Source: Dicaeum eximium (lineage: Eukaryota; Chordata; Aves; Passeriformes; Dicaeidae). From it: a stretch of 64,000 nt of DNA. Where the stretch lies: the NCBI GenBank assembly GCA_013396995.1, contig VWZP01004506.1, positions 2,518,972 to 2,582,971 of the forward strand, in the 5' to 3' direction. Made by a program: the position numbers and the translations under genes. Below the pieces are notes generated by a model. The model worked only from the letters and a program-made list of their open reading frames with translations. It was not told where the DNA came from and did no database searches. This document shows positions 24,801 to 36,500 of this stretch, piece after piece; the stretch's first letter is position 1; every line of letters begins with the position of its first letter.

Positions 24801-25361
24801 CGATGATTTCTCTGGTTTTAAAATGCAACTAGAGAGTGATAAATATATTTTAACTCCACTATTCTCTTCAGTTCCTGTAAAATTTAAATTTTTCCTCAGG
24901 TATTTTAGTGCTTTATCACTGAAACTTTGCATGGCACTTCCTGATGTCTTTTTCTGGTGGTGCAAATATATAGGATTAAGACACTGTCAAGGACCAGAGG
25001 GAAAAAAAATTTCAATACTTTGATATGAGCACTGAAAAAAACAAGGAAAATACTTGAGGGAAAATGTTCAGAGGAGCAGGTTTTAGGGTGCAGTCCCATG
25101 AGCTGGGCTGAGCTAACTCACTTTCAACAGCTTGGTGTGACACTGTGGTTCTCCCCATCTTCCCTCTCCTCCCTATGCCAACATCTCCTCCTGTTCCTAT
25201 CTTAGGTTGGCTCTGATGTCTTTGAGCCACTCTTTTCACCAATTCACTTCACTAACCCAGCACAAACTGTGCTGTAGGTTGGGAGGAAAAGATCAGCTGG
25301 TAGTTCCTGTAGGATTGATGAGCTCACAGGAAGAAGGACCAAAGTCAGTGAGACAGAGCAT

Positions 25362-25411
25362 TCACAGAATCTCAGGTTGAAAAGGATCTTTGAGATCATC
25401 AAGACCAAACA
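25362..25411 (-). mobile_element. CR1 LINE 3'-end remnant (very short)
   Basis: CACAGAATCTCAGGTTGAAA followed by AGGATCTTTGAGATCATCAA is the reverse complement of a CR1 3' terminus, so the element lies on the minus strand. The similarity fades after about 50 bases; the following GAGTCTTGAGGCTGTATAAC does not clearly continue the family. It is either an extreme 5' truncation or a decayed copy. Confidence 0.6.
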
Positions 25412-28067
25412 CGAGTCTTGAGGCTGTATAACCAAGAGAAGGGGAGGGACACCCACCTCTCACAGAGATCACCTGAAACCAAAGTTTAACCAATTTCATC
25501 TAACGTGGTAGGACATTTCCAACCATTCTCAAGGAGTTTGCTGACCTGTTTGCAGGGTCCTTGCTCTTGATTTGATTGTCCAAGTGGTTCTCTCCAGGAA
25601 ATGGTGCAAAGAGGGGAATCTGCCATTGGACAGGAACATTTCACACATAGACTTCCCTTCTGGTTACCTTCATGATATCAGAAAGTAGCTAGAAAATAAA
25701 GCTATAAAAAGCCAAAAAGGGTCTCAAATTCCCAAAAAGGCAGTAATCTATTCTATTAGTTGATTAGCAATGTGCTAACAGATTTTTTTCTCCATAATTA
25801 ATGGCAGAAGTGTAGTATTTATAAAAGGAAGGGCACTTTTCAAGCCCAAGTTTCCAATGTCTTATTTTGGATTTCTGAACATTAAATATTTTATAACATG
25901 AAATGTGAAATTTCACTTTTGTGTGTTGTGATTTTGTCCATTTAAAAAGAAGTATATTTCCTTGAATATTTTCTATATCCAAAATAGAAAATATAATCAA
26001 AATTATATTTCTTTCTGAAAAAGAAATTGGCAGAAAATCTTTTTTTCTAGAAAATGTGGGATGTCGCTCTAATTAAATAAATTTTAAAGCTCTTGTTATA
26101 ACTTTCTTTATAACACTGCACAAGCATTTGCCAAGGCAAAGCTTTTAAATGATAATTTTGCAAGGTAATATTGCAACTCATTTTCAAGATATTTCAAATC
26201 AGCAGCCCAGCCCAAAGACATCCATTCCAATTGTTCTCTGATTCTAGGATTGCTGAATGTTCACAATCATAAACACAGACTGTAGAGCCACAGCAGTTAT
26301 TAAAATGGAGATAAGATAAATCTTAATTAACTGGTTGTATGTCTGTAAATAAATAAACTAATCATATCTCTCTGAATTGCAAGTGACAGCTTTGCATCAA
26401 CCTGAGAAGAGATTCCTTTTTTTTTTTTTGAGTTCTTATTGGTGGTTTCAAATCTCAGTAAAAGAAAACATCGAGTTTGAAAACAATAGATTTAACAGTT
26501 CTTTTAAATTTGTCTCGATGATTTAACCCAAGAATGAAGGGAGTTAATGCACATTCTTATGCCTGTCTTCCTAAAACTAAGACATAAGTTGGACTAGTAA
26601 GTGACAATGTATTCAGCTCTTGTGCTCTGTGTGTCAAATCTATCACCTGGGCAGGTCCACTCACTTTGATGTTCCTGCCATTCGTCTGAGAAATAAAGTA
26701 AAATGGAAAAGTTAGGATCATGGCTCTGATGCTGTCTTGGCTTTGCTGATAACCACTTTCAGATACCTGTCATAGGCATCATTATCTTACTGCAGTTTGG
26801 ATATTCTGACATGATCTATGTCTGTAGTTCAAAATCTTCCCAGCCTTCAATAAATGCTGACATATTACACCTCTATAAATACAGAATTCCACATCAATAT
26901 TGCTAGCAGGCTATCCTAGGGTTATTTCAGTGACATTTTTATGCCTCTTCTTGCTAAGTCAGTAAAGGGAAAAATATTCCTTTAATTTACTTTTAAGTTG
27001 ATTAAAACTTACTGGTTCTGTGGTGTCTCAGCAGCTTCACTAAAATCACCAATTCATTTTACACAAACCTCTAAAAAAACAGCTGATGAATTTCTTGGTC
27101 TTGTGTTTGGTCCACATGCAGTTGAAAATGTTAAGCCAAGAAGTTATAACTTGATATTGCTCACTCTCACACAAGTCAAGAACTGGAAGCATGGATTCTA
27201 TCTGATTAACTCCCTGGTGTTTCTGAGATTATTAATGGTTACTCACCAAACAAAAAAAATTGTATTACCAGATCATTTTTGATGCTGTAATCTGCAATGG
27301 AGGAAGAAATGGGGTCATTTCTAGATGCAATGGAATTTCACTCAGCCTAGAAGTGAGGCTCACCAAGCTGTAGTTAAGATAGAAGAGAGGAAAGAGGAGA
27401 GGAAGACATTCAGGAAAAACTTAACATTTCAACAGAAATTTTATAGTTTTTATTTCACCAAAATTTTCCAACAGAAAAATTTAACGTTCCTCATGCTGTG
27501 TCTTTGAATGTGAAGTAAGTAATCTGATATTCCTTAAATCACCAAAATGTTGATATAAGTAGACTTTTCCAGGAAAGATAAAAGTGCTGGCCAAATGTTA
27601 ACCACAATGTTGAAACAAGATGTGACAGCAGTGAATATTTGTATTTTTTAAGATATAGGTTCTAATCTTACACAGATAATTTCACTCTGGAGTTTTTAAT
27701 TGTTATAAGTGAAAGGCTGAGGTGTAATTTTGGCTTTATAACTCACTGGTTATTTAAGACAGCAAGGAAAGAAAGGTTGCTAAGATTTCCAGTGAGAGGC
27801 AGTTAAAAATATTTGTCTTTATTATACGCTTAATCACAATCTCTACAGTTTCTATGAAATAGTTGATTGATTCCACAAATTAACAAAATAATAACATGAT
27901 AGGGAGAGGAGGGAGAGAGCATAAATTAGTAGGAAATTCTTAGTAATGTGGTAATCAGCCACCTGATTGTTTGTCATATATACATGTACAGGGGAAAAAT
28001 TTTCCTAGATTAAGTCTGAAAAAGTTACTACAATAATCCCAAGCATACAATTAGCTTGGTCAGCCTA

Positions 28068-28130
28068 AACAAAAAAAAAAAAATCCTGAGTGAATCCTGA
28101 GTAAACAAAAAAAAAATCTCCAAGTATATA
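28068..28130. repeat. A-rich low-complexity patch with local duplications
   Basis: Two A-runs bracket a tandem pair of AATCCTGAGT (28082-28092 and 28093-28103). The sequence after the second A-run, CTCCAAGTATATAT, recurs in near-identical form after another A-run at about 28211-28235, suggesting slippage between A-runs. Confidence 0.6.
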
Positions 28131-30001
28131 TCACACTGCAAAGAGATACTAGAATAAAACTGAGTTGGGAAAAAAGTGAAGTATCAAAAGGAGTACCAAA
28201 GGAGATATATTAAAAAAAAAATCCAAGTATATATTTTAAAGAGCTGTTTGGATTAAAGACTTGAGATAAATCTACTTATTCCTTTTCAGTTTCTCCCCCT
28301 CTTTCCTGTTTGGCATCACTATAAAGCAATAAACACCATCTGGTTTTGGAATTTTCTGCTGCTTTGCCTATGGTGCTTCTTCTGCAAAACTTCCCTTGGG
28401 CCAGAATTTGCTGAGCAACCTTATCTTCCCAGAAATTAGTGGTTTTAGGAGGGATTCAGCACCTCAAAATCTCAAATTCCTATCAAGTCTTTCTGCCTGT
28501 TGACGTGTGCCTGGATCTCACTGACTTGCCCTCCCCTCAGAGGATCTCACTTGCTCCACAGCATTTTAGACCAAGGACAAGCCCCTCCAGAGGATTTTAG
28601 ACCAAGGATAAGTGCCCTCAGAGCTTGGGTCTGCACCCACCATTTCTTGCCTTTCTCTTTCCCTCCTTTCTTTTCCCAAATGAGGTGGGTAGGGTTGGAT
28701 TTCACAGGTTTTCCCCTGCCATGAGAAGGGGACTTCCTTTTCCAGAGCCCTCACAAATCGCTGCCCTCAGCCCCTGGCTGAGACACAGACCCAGAGCTGA
28801 GCCTCAGTGGCCAGCACTGCACCGACACCAAATCCTCTCTGAAACCAGGATGTCCCTGTTTCCAAGTGACAATGTGCTCCTGCCATGCACTGCAGCATGC
28901 CCAGAGGAACAATTGAAATGAGGAGAGAGGCTTTGCCTTCCTGATCCCATGAAAACTGCCCTGGCTGTCTGATCTGAGCTTGCTCACCCAGGAGCTGCAA
29001 GCACCTGACATCAGAGTGAGCAGAAGGGAATCACAGCTGGAGGCACCAGCAGCAGGACATCCCTTTTTAGCACAATGTGGCTACTTTTATAATATGTAAT
29101 ATGAAATTTTACTGTAGGTAGTGTGTTCTCTGCAAAATATTTTCTGGGAGATAGCATATCCCAGAAATACTTTGTAGGATAGCATCTAACTGGAGATTTT
29201 CCTTCTATATGAACTTCAATAGAGCATTTGCAGAGTAAAATGAGCTAGAGCTACCCTTCCCACAGGGTATCACAGAGCCTTCCCAGTCCTGGAATAAATG
29301 TTAGAGGAGTATCTGTGTTGCCTTTATCTAATACATGAATTAACTCAAATGATCTGGCAATCAGTTAATTTTGGAAGAAAAATTCTCATCTGCACATGCC
29401 CTCAGCAAAGATCAGGTTTCTTTTTTTTGTCTGATCTCTCTCTCTCTGCTCTTTAAACTCCTCCATGAGAAAGTGTATCACCCTTTAGCTGTTCCCTGGC
29501 ATGCAAGCAGTAAAGCTCCAACCCATAACAACATCAAGGAACAATTGCTGCTCCTGCTATCACAGGAATCCTGTTCAACTTTTGGGGTGGGTGGCTCAAT
29601 CACAACCTTTACAACAGATCACCCAGACCAAGGAAAAATTCATGTTTGGAACTACAGATGAAGAAATCATAGAGGGATGAAAAATGCCACCCAAACACCT
29701 TTGAGGAATTACTTTCCTTATGTGGAGATTTACTTGTAATATTGTTAAAGAAAGTACTGCTTACTGTGGCCTTTAAATACCTTCAAAATATTTCTAATAC
29801 ATATTGAACCTTCTCTACATGCACACCACCATTGTCTCTTGAGTTTAATACATCATGAGCTGTGGAAAACTGTAAGGATACCTAAAACATCAAACAAGCT
29901 GTTAATTTTGTGATTATGAAAATGAGTAAATTGTAGATTGTTTCCTGGAACAGCTTCTCCTGGGGAAGCTGAATACAGTGTTTGGAAAATGTTTAGAAAA
30001 T

Positions 30002-30075
30002 AAAAGAAACAAAAAACAATTGAAACTGAACAACAAATTTTAAAAATCCAAACAAACAAACAAGCAAAAAAACTA
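30002..30075. repeat. A-rich / (CAAA)n low-complexity stretch
   Basis: Runs of AAAC, AAAAAC and CAAACAAACAAACAAG. No associated element recognised. Confidence 0.75.
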
Positions 30076-30934
30076 CAAATTGTTACTCACTGAGTGACCA
30101 AAGCAACAAGTCCCTTATTATCACCCCAGACCAGACAAAAAGATATTAAAAATCCACTAACAGAAACAAAAAATAAACAAAACTCTGGAGCCAGAATTCA
30201 CAAAAGCTGATGTGTATCTACCAGAGTATGTGTCTGTATCTGGGCAGGTCACCTGAAGATGTCTTTACATGCAGCAAAGAATTAGACAAACAAATTATTG
30301 AAGATGGTGAACAATTTACCTCATTAGTTTCCTACATGTTTAATTGCATCTTTCCAATTATATTAACTGCTTTTACTAGATCTCCCTTGGCTATACTAGA
30401 TGTGCATGATGTGGAGATCTAAAAATCATGGACCTGATCTGCTAGATGTTCTTAGCTCTTCAATGCTAGAGGACCTTCACTGTGGTCCAAACATAATAAA
30501 GTTCACCTTCAAATCTTTATTTAATCTGAACCTTTCCCACACTGGAAAATTTTATTGAAATCCTCAGTTAAGGGCCTTTCTAATCCATGCCTAACAATTT
30601 GAGAACCAGTGTGTACATATCTTTAAATATTATTCATGTCAGTGTGCCTAAATAAGATTCATGTGCCAGAGAATTCTTTATTAAAAATGTGATTTAGGGA
30701 CACATGACACATAGTGACATGCCAGCTCATCCACCACTAACCCAACTGCTCATAAATCACCTCTTTGAAAATGAACCAGAAGAGTTTACTTACAAGTACC
30801 CAGTGGCTCAGGAAATACAAACCCCATGCTGGCAGAGCATGAGTACATTTAAGAGATGAAATTATTTGCCTCTATCCCATAGTTTAGGTATAAGACAGCT
30901 GAAGAAAACAAACAAACAAAAAACCCAAACCACC

Positions 30935-31310
30935 TTATGATGCCATGTGTATATCATAAAGATGCTGTCCAGAAACCTTCCTGCTGTCCCAATCCCTGTG
31001 ATGGGCCTGTCCAACTGGTCCTGGCAAAAGGGGCAATGGCCACTCCAGCTCGATCTGCCTGCCAGTGAGCTCCAAATTCTGCACAGAACAATGGGAGCCA
31101 TCAGAGGGCTGGGCTATCTGTACAGGGATCAACCTCCTCACCTCTGCCTCCTGCTCGTGCTTGAATACAAACTTTGTCTCCCTTCTCAGGGCATAAGCTG
31201 TGCCTTCCTTTATCAGCATGGTGTTGGTGACCCTGGTGAGCAGCTCCCTTGGTGGTGCACACCAAGCCTTGCACAGGAGAGCGATAAATCACGGGGCTGT
31301 TTAACGGGGA
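30935..31310 (-). other. Candidate exon(s) or retro-fragment, unrecognised
   Basis: The minus strand is open from about 31303 to 30935. The predicted peptide has a convincing charged pattern: PPRELLTRVTNTMLIKEG, then YALRRETKFVFKHEQEAE, then VRRLIPVQIAQPSDG, then SVQNLELTGRQIELEW. A donor-like CAGAG|GTGAGG lies directly after HEQEAE (GT at 31141-31140) and an acceptor-like TTGTTCTGTGCAG precedes the NLELTG segment (about 31080). The interval between them is only about 60 bases, short for a bird intron, and it is open in frame, so a single continuous exon or a decayed copy is equally possible. No family recognised. Confidence 0.2.
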
Positions 31311-33367
31311 CCACACATTTCCCTTCCATACATACCAGGAGCAAAAGTGCAGGAAAAAATAACAACACAAATAGACACAAATAAAGCTGAAAATTCAGAA
31401 CTTGGATATTCAGAACTTGCCACCTGGGTCAAATGAAGTCTTTCCACAAACTTCCTATGCACATTTGGGTGTGTGGCCAAGCCTCTTTGTACCTTATCCT
31501 CCTCTTCTCACCAGCAAAGCAGAGCAGCACTTCCCTGTGAGAGGCTCAATACATCAAAGATTGTGATATACCCACATATTTTGGCAATAAATTTGTAGCA
31601 GTATCTCAGATAGATAAAATCTCCTGCAAACAAAATACTGGATTCTTTTAAAAGAATAACTTTTTTTCAGTTCAATCAAGCTAAAAGAACAATGTTCATT
31701 ATACAAACAGGTTTCCTGATGTAATTACCAGGGTTTCAAAGTCCCCTCCTGTACTTAACACTCAGGGTTATGGAACTTGTTGCCAAGCAATTACCCCTTA
31801 GATCTGCTTTAATCCATGCCGATCATTTCCCAGAGTTGATCATTACTGCAGGCTTTAATTGCCTTTGTTGGCTTGTATGTTGCTGGGGTTCAAACAGAGG
31901 AGATTAACAGGAGCCTGCCAGCCACAAAACCCTTTGGAAAAAAGGCGGGAAGATGACTTAAGGAGTTCACAGTGTACTTTATTTCAAGGACTTCCCAGAA
32001 ATTGTGGTTCACACCTATATTAACCTCAGAAAAGGTCTGCAGGAGTTATATCCTGATCTTGCTGCTATCAGTTTTACAGTGGTACCAGCCATCTGTGTTG
32101 GATGGAGTTGCAGGCGGGAAAGTCAGTAAGGAATTGGAAAATCAGTGACTGAATTAAGAAGAAAGAAGGATAAGAACATTTTCTGTGGATAGTGCAGCAT
32201 GCAAGACAACCGAGATACCCGAGACTGCATGTAAATCTCAAGCCCATATCAATAGGACAGACTGTCCCACACTATCACTCCTGTGTGGTTTGGGTTTGGA
32301 GGTCACTGGGAAAGAAGGACACTCTCATTCCTACTCCAAACACACAACCTGATTCCCATCCCTTCAGATCAGGTTGTTCATCTAAAGGAAGCTGCCAGGT
32401 GCAGCAGGAAGCTGGACTGAGTCTGTGATAAAAGAGATCTTTTCCTCCAATAACATGGTTTATCTATTAAGTGAAGCTGCTTTTAGAAGAGGCTCAGTTT
32501 GTTTGCAACATCCCTTCTGGTAATGAGGTTAATGCACTCAATGCAGCTGATACTGTGGAGCATTCATCAGGACCATCTTCATTTAAACACCAGATACATT
32601 TGCAGCCATTCAGTGCTTTACCATCTAACCCAAACTCACAAATATTTCTGGTTTTCAGTTTGTTTCCCACATGAGCATAAAAACTCTTTCTACATTTGCT
32701 ACTTTTAGCACAGATTCAGGCAAATACAAAAGAGAGGGAAATTTTGTCCACACCATACATTTTTCTTCCCTCCCACACCATCATTATCTCTTATCCTCTG
32801 TAGCTCAGTAACACCTAAAAGCTTTGGCAGCACACCAGGGGTTGCACCAGCTCTCGACATTGTACAGCTACCTGGCAGTCTCAGGCTCGATTAGAGTGGT
32901 ATCACAAACCCAAAGAAAAGTAGGGACAATGCATATGTATGCTTGGAAATGAGCAAATCTGGGAAGAAGGAAGGGAAGGAAACCAAACATCACATAAAAA
33001 TATGCTGAGCAGTAGCTGGATTTATGGAAAGTTAGTGGTGACAGAGCATCAGAGGGTGACAAGGTTATGTTTGTGTAATTTATGTGGCAGGAACATGTTG
33101 CTACAGCCACCAAACAATCATCAGACATAGTGCATGTTTACACACAGCTCTGCCACGACAAGAACAGAATTTATAGGGAGAGAAAGAAAAAAAGCTAATT
33201 TCATGGGAATTTGGTATTGCAGTGCATGACCAATACTGGGAGCCCATTATGCAGTAATAATCTTTAGATCTTTGGGACAAGCGTTTTAGCATGGCCTGTT
33301 GTTATAGGACAAAGGGTAGTGGTGTTAAACTGCAGGAGGGTTGATTTAGACTGGCTATAATGAAGAC

Positions 33368-33394
33368 TTTGTTGTTGTTGTTGTTGTTTGTTTG
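33368..33394. repeat. (GTT)n microsatellite next to CR1
   Basis: TTTGTTGTTGTTGTTGTTGT followed by TTGTTTG. It ends four bases before the CR1 similarity begins, so the CR1 may have inserted beside it. Confidence 0.9.
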
Positions 33395-33398
33395 CAAC

Positions 33399-33584
33399 GG
33401 GTGGGTAAAGCACTAGAACAGATTGCCCAGAGAGGTGATAGATACCCCAGCCCTGGAAACATTTAAGGTTAGATTGGATGGGACTTTGAGCCCCAGTCCA
33501 ATCCCCCCTGATGGCAGGGGGATTGGATTGGACTAGATGATCTTTAAAAGTCTCTTCCAAACCAAATTATTTTACGATTCCATG
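33399..33584 (+). mobile_element. CR1 LINE 3'-end fragment (185 bp)
   Basis: Plus-strand CR1 3' end starting at GGGTGGGTAAAGCACTAGAA. It runs through ATTGCCCAGAGAGGTGATAG, CCAGCCCTGGAAACATTTAA and GGACTAGATGATCTTTAAAA, and ends at TTATTTTACGATTCCATG. Relative to the copy at 12255 the tail has several substitutions, and a GGGGGATTGGATTGGACTAG stretch partly duplicates GATTGG. 5'-truncated and non-coding. Confidence 0.9.
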
Positions 33585-36500
33585 TTCTGGACTCATGAAG
33601 AATACTTTCTTAAAAATCCCAGTAGAGGCACCAACCACAACCTCAGGATAAAGGCCTGGAGTGAGAGGCAGGTTCCTACAGTCCCTTTGAAAGCAGCCTG
33701 ATGTGCTCTGCATGGGGAGAGGCCATGCAAGCCAGTGCTCCAAAGTCCTTCTCTTTCCTCCAAATCCTTCTCTTTCCTCCTTCCTTGTCTAGATAAATAG
33801 ATATTCTATATCTATGAGAACAAATGGGCTTGTTCAACGAGAAAGTGCAATTGTGCTGTAATAGTCCCAGAAAAACAGACAATACTTGGCATGTAGCTGC
33901 TACCTTGAAAATTATCTAAACTGAACAAAATGGGAAATGCAAAAATAAGGGTTTGCACACTTTCATTTGCTGTTTTGGGAAAAAATATCAAAACATTGAT
34001 TCATTGAATCAAAACATTCCTCTTTGGTAAAGAGGAAATTTGAGAAATGCAAATAAATTGGAGATCATCAACCCCAAGACAGAATGTTTTAACTGAGAAA
34101 TTGTTGACATGGAAATAGAAGGCACCACTTAAGCTGTGTGGGACAAGACTATCATACAAGTAGAACAAGAGAACCTGGAATAATAGAGGTGGATTGGAAT
34201 GCAATAGTATAACTGTGAGGTCCCACAGCTGGGAATAAACACCACTATTTGTCATGAAGAGAGGACAAGGAAAGAGAGACAAAATATTTTGTGTATACAG
34301 TCAACAAAGAATAATGGGTAAACATTATGTTATAACTGTGAAGAGGAATAATGCAGCCCTAAACTGTTATGGGATGTGATATTTCAAGGAAAAAATAAAG
34401 AGGGATTAAAGCCACCATACCAAAATGTGAAAATACGTGTGCAGTTCCAGCCACACATTTTCAAAGCAAATTAAAATGGGAGTGGACAGGAAAACAGATA
34501 CATTTTTTGCTCATTCCAATAAAACAGATTGTCAGGAATACAACTTTTTTTCCTTATAACTGTAGGAATGAACTACAGAGTAAAAAAAGACATTTAAGCT
34601 GCAGGATTTTGTTGACTCGAGAGGGAATCAAGTACACACCAGCCACAAATAAAGTCAGTTTGCAAATTGGAAGAAAAACATCCATCTATCTGTCTGAGAA
34701 ACTAATCTCTAGAAATTTCCATAGGAAAAACCCCAATGCATAAACAGACTTATTGTGAAACTTGATAAATTTACTAAATACCTTTCTATGTTATATTTGT
34801 CTCCAACAGAATAGGAGCAAACTTACTGAACCAGGAGATGACTTTCCACTCTATGTCTAAAACAGAATTCACCCTTTGTAGAAGATGTAAAATTCAAAAT
34901 ATAAATATCTTTGGGTCTACAGTTTGAACATTTACAAGAGTTTTAAATAATTTTAAGATTCTAAGTTTCAGCCATGGCTCATGACTTGTATATCACACAT
35001 CTGTGTGGCTCTTATGTTTTTATATGTAGTTTAAAGAGACATTTTTTCCTTTTGTGGCATTTGTTCCCTTTTTTTTGTGGGATCTTCCAAATACTAGATT
35101 AAAAGCATCTGCATCAAAACCATCTTGGACATCACTGCCAACATTTAGCCCTTCCTTTGCCATAGAACAGGGTTTTGTTGGGTTTCCTCAGCTTGACAGC
35201 ATTTTTACATCTGGGAACACAAACCAAGAAAAGCTTAGGGAAAATATAACAAGAAATAATAATACTCATTCTGGCTGGAGGAAAGTGCCAGAACTTGCAG
35301 CAGAAAATGACTGGTTTAGTGCTTATGTAGGCTTTTCCTGCCCGATTTAGAAGGACAACCCTTAAAAGGGCTGCTTTTGAAAAAGTTGCTATGATAATAT
35401 TTCCATAGAAAGAAAGCTACAAGTTAACAGAGTAGGAAAGACAGAGGCAGCTGTTCTGCAGGGCACAGGTCAGATTTTCTCTTCAATCAATATGCATCAA
35501 TGAATTGGAAAGAAATTGCTGGAACTGTGCTAGCCAGGACTCACACAGCTCAGGGGCCCACCCAGGTGTGAGGCTGGCCCTGACCCTGTGCTGATCTGGT
35601 GCTACACAAGGTTGTGTCCCTGGATTTAAAGTCAAGGTGAGCATTCACAGGAAACCAGGAAATTCACATTTGGATTGGACCCCTCCAACTCACCTTCACT
35701 TGCTGTTTTGTTAAACCCAGATGTTCTCAGAAGGCTAACCTGTGGGTCCTGGTGCATATGGTCACATCTGAGGACAGGAGACAGAGATGTTACATATCTC
35801 CCTTTGCTTCAAAGCATGTCAACATGAATACCATGAGTATTCCTGAGAGCTGATTCTGCACCTTGTGGCTGGCTCTCGTTGCACCGTGTGACACAAGCTG
35901 TGGGTGAAGTTTTCCCATGTCTGAGGTGTCTACAGGACCCCTCTCCAGGGTGAATTCTCTACTTTTCCTATAGATGAAGGCATGTACAGGATTATTTTTT
36001 AATCTAACCAACAATTTTTACTACACTTAGAAGAACTAGTTATGTTTACAGTTTTGTTCCCTTCTACTATGACCAGAGTCAGCAAATAGGTCCAAAATGT
36101 ACCAGCATAAGACATATGGACACACTTAAGCAGTGCATGGAACATATGCCTCTTCTTCTTTGAAAACAAGGCTAGGAAGCTTGTTCTAAAATCTAGAAAA
36201 TAAGTTAGGGTACACAGGAGTGTTTACTTTTCTTTTCAACACTTGGGGCACAAAGAGCTTTGCTTCCACTTCTTGGATTTCTCAGCTAGCTGATGGGCAC
36301 AGGATTAATAATTGCACTCACAGGGGCAGCAAGGTTTGGATTCATCCCATCTCATGCAGGCTGAAGACTTGGTCTGTACTTAGTGGAGATGGAAAAAGTC
36401 AGAATTGCCTCCCCATGGCACTTTCCTTTCTATGCTGGTGGCAGAGAAAGCCCAGAATTATTTTGGTCCTCAAAACTTCAAGTGCTGACTGTGGCTGGAG

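Larger units (their letters stand above)
16906..25361. other. Intergenic/intronic DNA, mostly featureless
   Basis: About 8.5 kb with few landmarks: a (TAC)n/(AAT)n microsatellite at 18014-18061, a candidate minus-strand exon at 20106-20504, a cluster of three TTTTAATATATG(G/A)ACA words at 21795-21859, and a short inverted repeat CTCAGCCA-CA-TGGCTGAG at 22350-22367. Other open frames (for example 22641-22925 minus, 24415-24720 plus) overlap frames on the other strand and have no recognisable domain. Confidence 0.6.
25412..33398. other. Intergenic/intronic AT-rich DNA, no supported gene
   Basis: AT-rich single-copy-looking DNA. Low-complexity patches include A-runs with locally repeated AATCCTGAGT words at 28068-28130, a second AAAAAAAAATCCAAGTATAT-type copy near 28211, and a CAAA-rich stretch at 30002-30075. 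A candidate minus-strand exon lies at 30935-31310. A short (CT)n is at about 29433-29450. The (GTT)n tract at 33368-33394 directly abuts the next CR1. Confidence 0.6.
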
